Assembly: GCF_001429785.1 (NCBI RefSeq)
Contig: NZ_LMJF01000001.1
Location: 185,170 to 240,592, forward strand
Length of the DNA: 55,423 nucleotides
Source: Lysobacter sp. Root916
GTDB taxonomy: Bacteria > Pseudomonadota > Gammaproteobacteria > Xanthomonadales > Xanthomonadaceae
Direction: 5' to 3'
The translations under genes were made by a program, and so were the position numbers. Position 1 is the stretch's first letter. Each line of letters starts with the position of its first letter. Below, in pieces: positions 54,376 through 55,423 of the stretch. The notes under the pieces are model-generated. The model saw only the letters and a list, made by a program, of their open reading frames with translations, was not told the origin of the DNA and did no database searches.

Positions 54376-55241
54376 AAGCGCGCATGACTAACAACGGACT
54401 GTCGCTCATCGACACCATCCCCGCCGGCTCGGCCAAGACCGGCCGCGCATTGGTCGTGGTCGCCGCGGCGCTCGTGCTGGCGGCTTGTTCGAGCACGGTG
54501 GTCCGCGAACCCTCGCGCGGCGGCCGTACCCCGGTGCGCGTGTCCACGCCCAAATACGGCGCCAGCGCGGTGGTCCAGCGCGGCGACACCATGTACGGCA
54601 TCGCGTTCCGCAACGGCATCGACGCGCGCGATCTGGCCGCCTGGAACGGCATCAGCGCGCCGTACACGATTTATCCGGGGCAGCGTTTGAAGCTGTATCC
54701 GGGCAGCGGCAACGCCACCGCCTCGCGTCCGCCGGTGTCGCGTCCGGTGCCGGCGCGCCCGGGCGGCGCGACGCCGGTCACCGGCACGCCGAGCGCGCCG
54801 ACGGTGCGTCCGCCGGTAGCGACGGCGCCCTCGCGTCCGCCGCCGGCGCCGACCGCGCCGGTCAGCAGCGGCATCGACTGGCGTTGGCCCGCCGACGGTC
54901 AGCTGCTGAGCCGCTACGTCGCCGGCGAACCGACCAAGCAGGGCATCGACATCGCCGGCAGCAGCGGCGCGCCGGTGCGCGCGGCCAGCGACGGCGTCGT
55001 GGTGTATTCGGGTTCGGGCCTGGTCGGCTACGGCGAACTGATCATCATCAAGCACAACGATGCCTGGTTGTCGGCCTACGGCCACAACCGCAACCGCATG
55101 GTCAACGAAGGCCAGTTGGTGAAGTCCGGCCAGCAGATCGCCGAGATGGGCCGCAGCGGCGCCGCGCGCGACATGCTGCACTTCGAGGTCCGCTACAACG
55201 GCAAGCCGGTGGATCCGTTGTTGTATCTGCCGAAGAAGTGA
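54372..55241 (+). CDS. nlpD: NlpD-type murein hydrolase activator (LysM + degenerate LytM)
   Basis: A 289-residue outer-membrane lipoprotein that activates the amidase AmiC at the septum. The lipobox is LAAC (Cys39). A LysM domain spans about 66-110 (VVQRGDTMYGIAFRNGIDAR), followed by a Pro/Ala linker (115-165). The LytM domain (about 168-289) has GIDIAGSSGAPVRAASDGVV, IIIKHNDAWLSAYGHN and HFEVRYNGKPVDPLLYLP. The His normally preceding G-x-D is absent (TKQGIDIAG), as in E. coli NlpD, so it should activate rather than cut. ATG 54372 overlaps the YqaA stop; ATG 54384 is an alternative. rpoS would be expected just past the window. Confidence 0.94.
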   Translation: MKARMTNNGLSLIDTIPAGSAKTGRALVVVAAALVLAACSSTVVREPSRGGRTPVRVSTPKYGASAVVQRGDTMYGIAFRNGIDARDLAAWNGISAPYTIYPGQRLKLYPGSGNATASRPPVSRPVPARPGGATPVTGTPSAPTVRPPVATAPSRPPPAPTAPVSSGIDWRWPADGQLLSRYVAGEPTKQGIDIAGSSGAPVRAASDGVVVYSGSGLVGYGELIIIKHNDAWLSAYGHNRNRMVNEGQLVKSGQQIAEMGRSGAARDMLHFEVRYNGKPVDPLLYLPKK

Positions 55242-55287
55242 TCGGGCGCCGACGGCACCACACCGCGATATCGAATTCTGCTTTGGG

Positions 55288-55423
55288 GTAGGAGCGGCGT
55301 GAGCCGCGACTGCGTGGTGGCCGAAGTTGCGCGATCGCGGCTTACGCCGCTCCCACAGAAAGCCGGCGGTTACGCCGCGACGGGTGGATCTTGCTTTGGG
55401 GTAGGAGCGGCGTGAGCCGCGAC
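55288..55423. repeat. Three copies of the GTAGGAGCGGCG repeat in alternating orientation
   Basis: Copies at 55288-55310 (+), 55333-55356 (inverted, GCGGCTTACGCCGCTCCCAC) and 55401-55423 (+). The first and third are identical: GTAGGAGCGGCG followed by TGAGCCGCGAC. Adjacent inverted copies can form long stems, which in other genomes stabilise or terminate transcripts such as that of nlpD. The window ends exactly inside the third copy. Confidence 0.85.

Overview
The window is a high-GC gammaproteobacterial chromosome segment, most likely Xanthomonadaceae and probably Lysobacter or a close relative. The basis is the core order pyrG-kdsA-(secreted protein)-eno-ftsB-ispD-ispF-truD then surE-pcm-yqaA-nlpD, secreted M4 and S9 peptidases, a class B3 metallo-beta-lactamase, and dense families of short palindromic intergenic repeats. 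No rRNA, tRNA, IS transposase, phage or CRISPR locus was recognised.

Layout. 1-3.6 kb: two copies of a ~135-bp hairpin repeat, each ending in a CAACNG hexamer array, bracket phaZ, a methyltransferase and hemJ. 3.6-12 kb: alkaline phosphatase lipoprotein, a dicarboxylate/amino-acid symporter, a LysE exporter, a coupled B3 metallo-beta-lactamase/NUDIX pair, and an M16 peptidase pair (one active, one lacking the zinc motif). 12-19.7 kb: two small membrane proteins, an FMN reductase coupled to a hotdog thioesterase, two NlpC/P60 hydrolases, slyD, a DUF418 protein and an M4 peptidase. 19.9-26.8 kb: a tight five-gene run (DadA-like dehydrogenase, gor, S9 peptidase, hutG, ycaQ). 27-30.5 kb: a small membrane protein, an ankyrin protein, parE and a secreted protein.

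30.7-36 kb is the most unusual part. It is visibly richer in A+T and holds short one-gene units, all on the + strand. Several units end in imperfect palindromes that look like integron attC sites; the best, 32391-32449, starts GCCTAAC, ends GCTAGAT and carries the upstream stop codon in its left box. Genes usually begin 6-33 nt after the preceding site. No integron integrase is visible, so I read this as an integrase-less attC cluster (CALIN-like) or a distal fragment of a chromosomal integron. Two cassette proteins end by translating through their attC, and two cassette genes look frameshifted.

36-43.3 kb: a run of small, mostly secreted or membrane genes of unknown or general function (NTF2-like, Zn-ribbon, GFA-type, LprI-like, phosphodiester glycosidase, DUF488). 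43.4-55.2 kb: conserved housekeeping for CTP, KDO, glycolysis, division, isoprenoid and pseudouridine synthesis, then the surE-pcm-yqaA-nlpD block that usually precedes rpoS. The window ends inside intergenic repeats.
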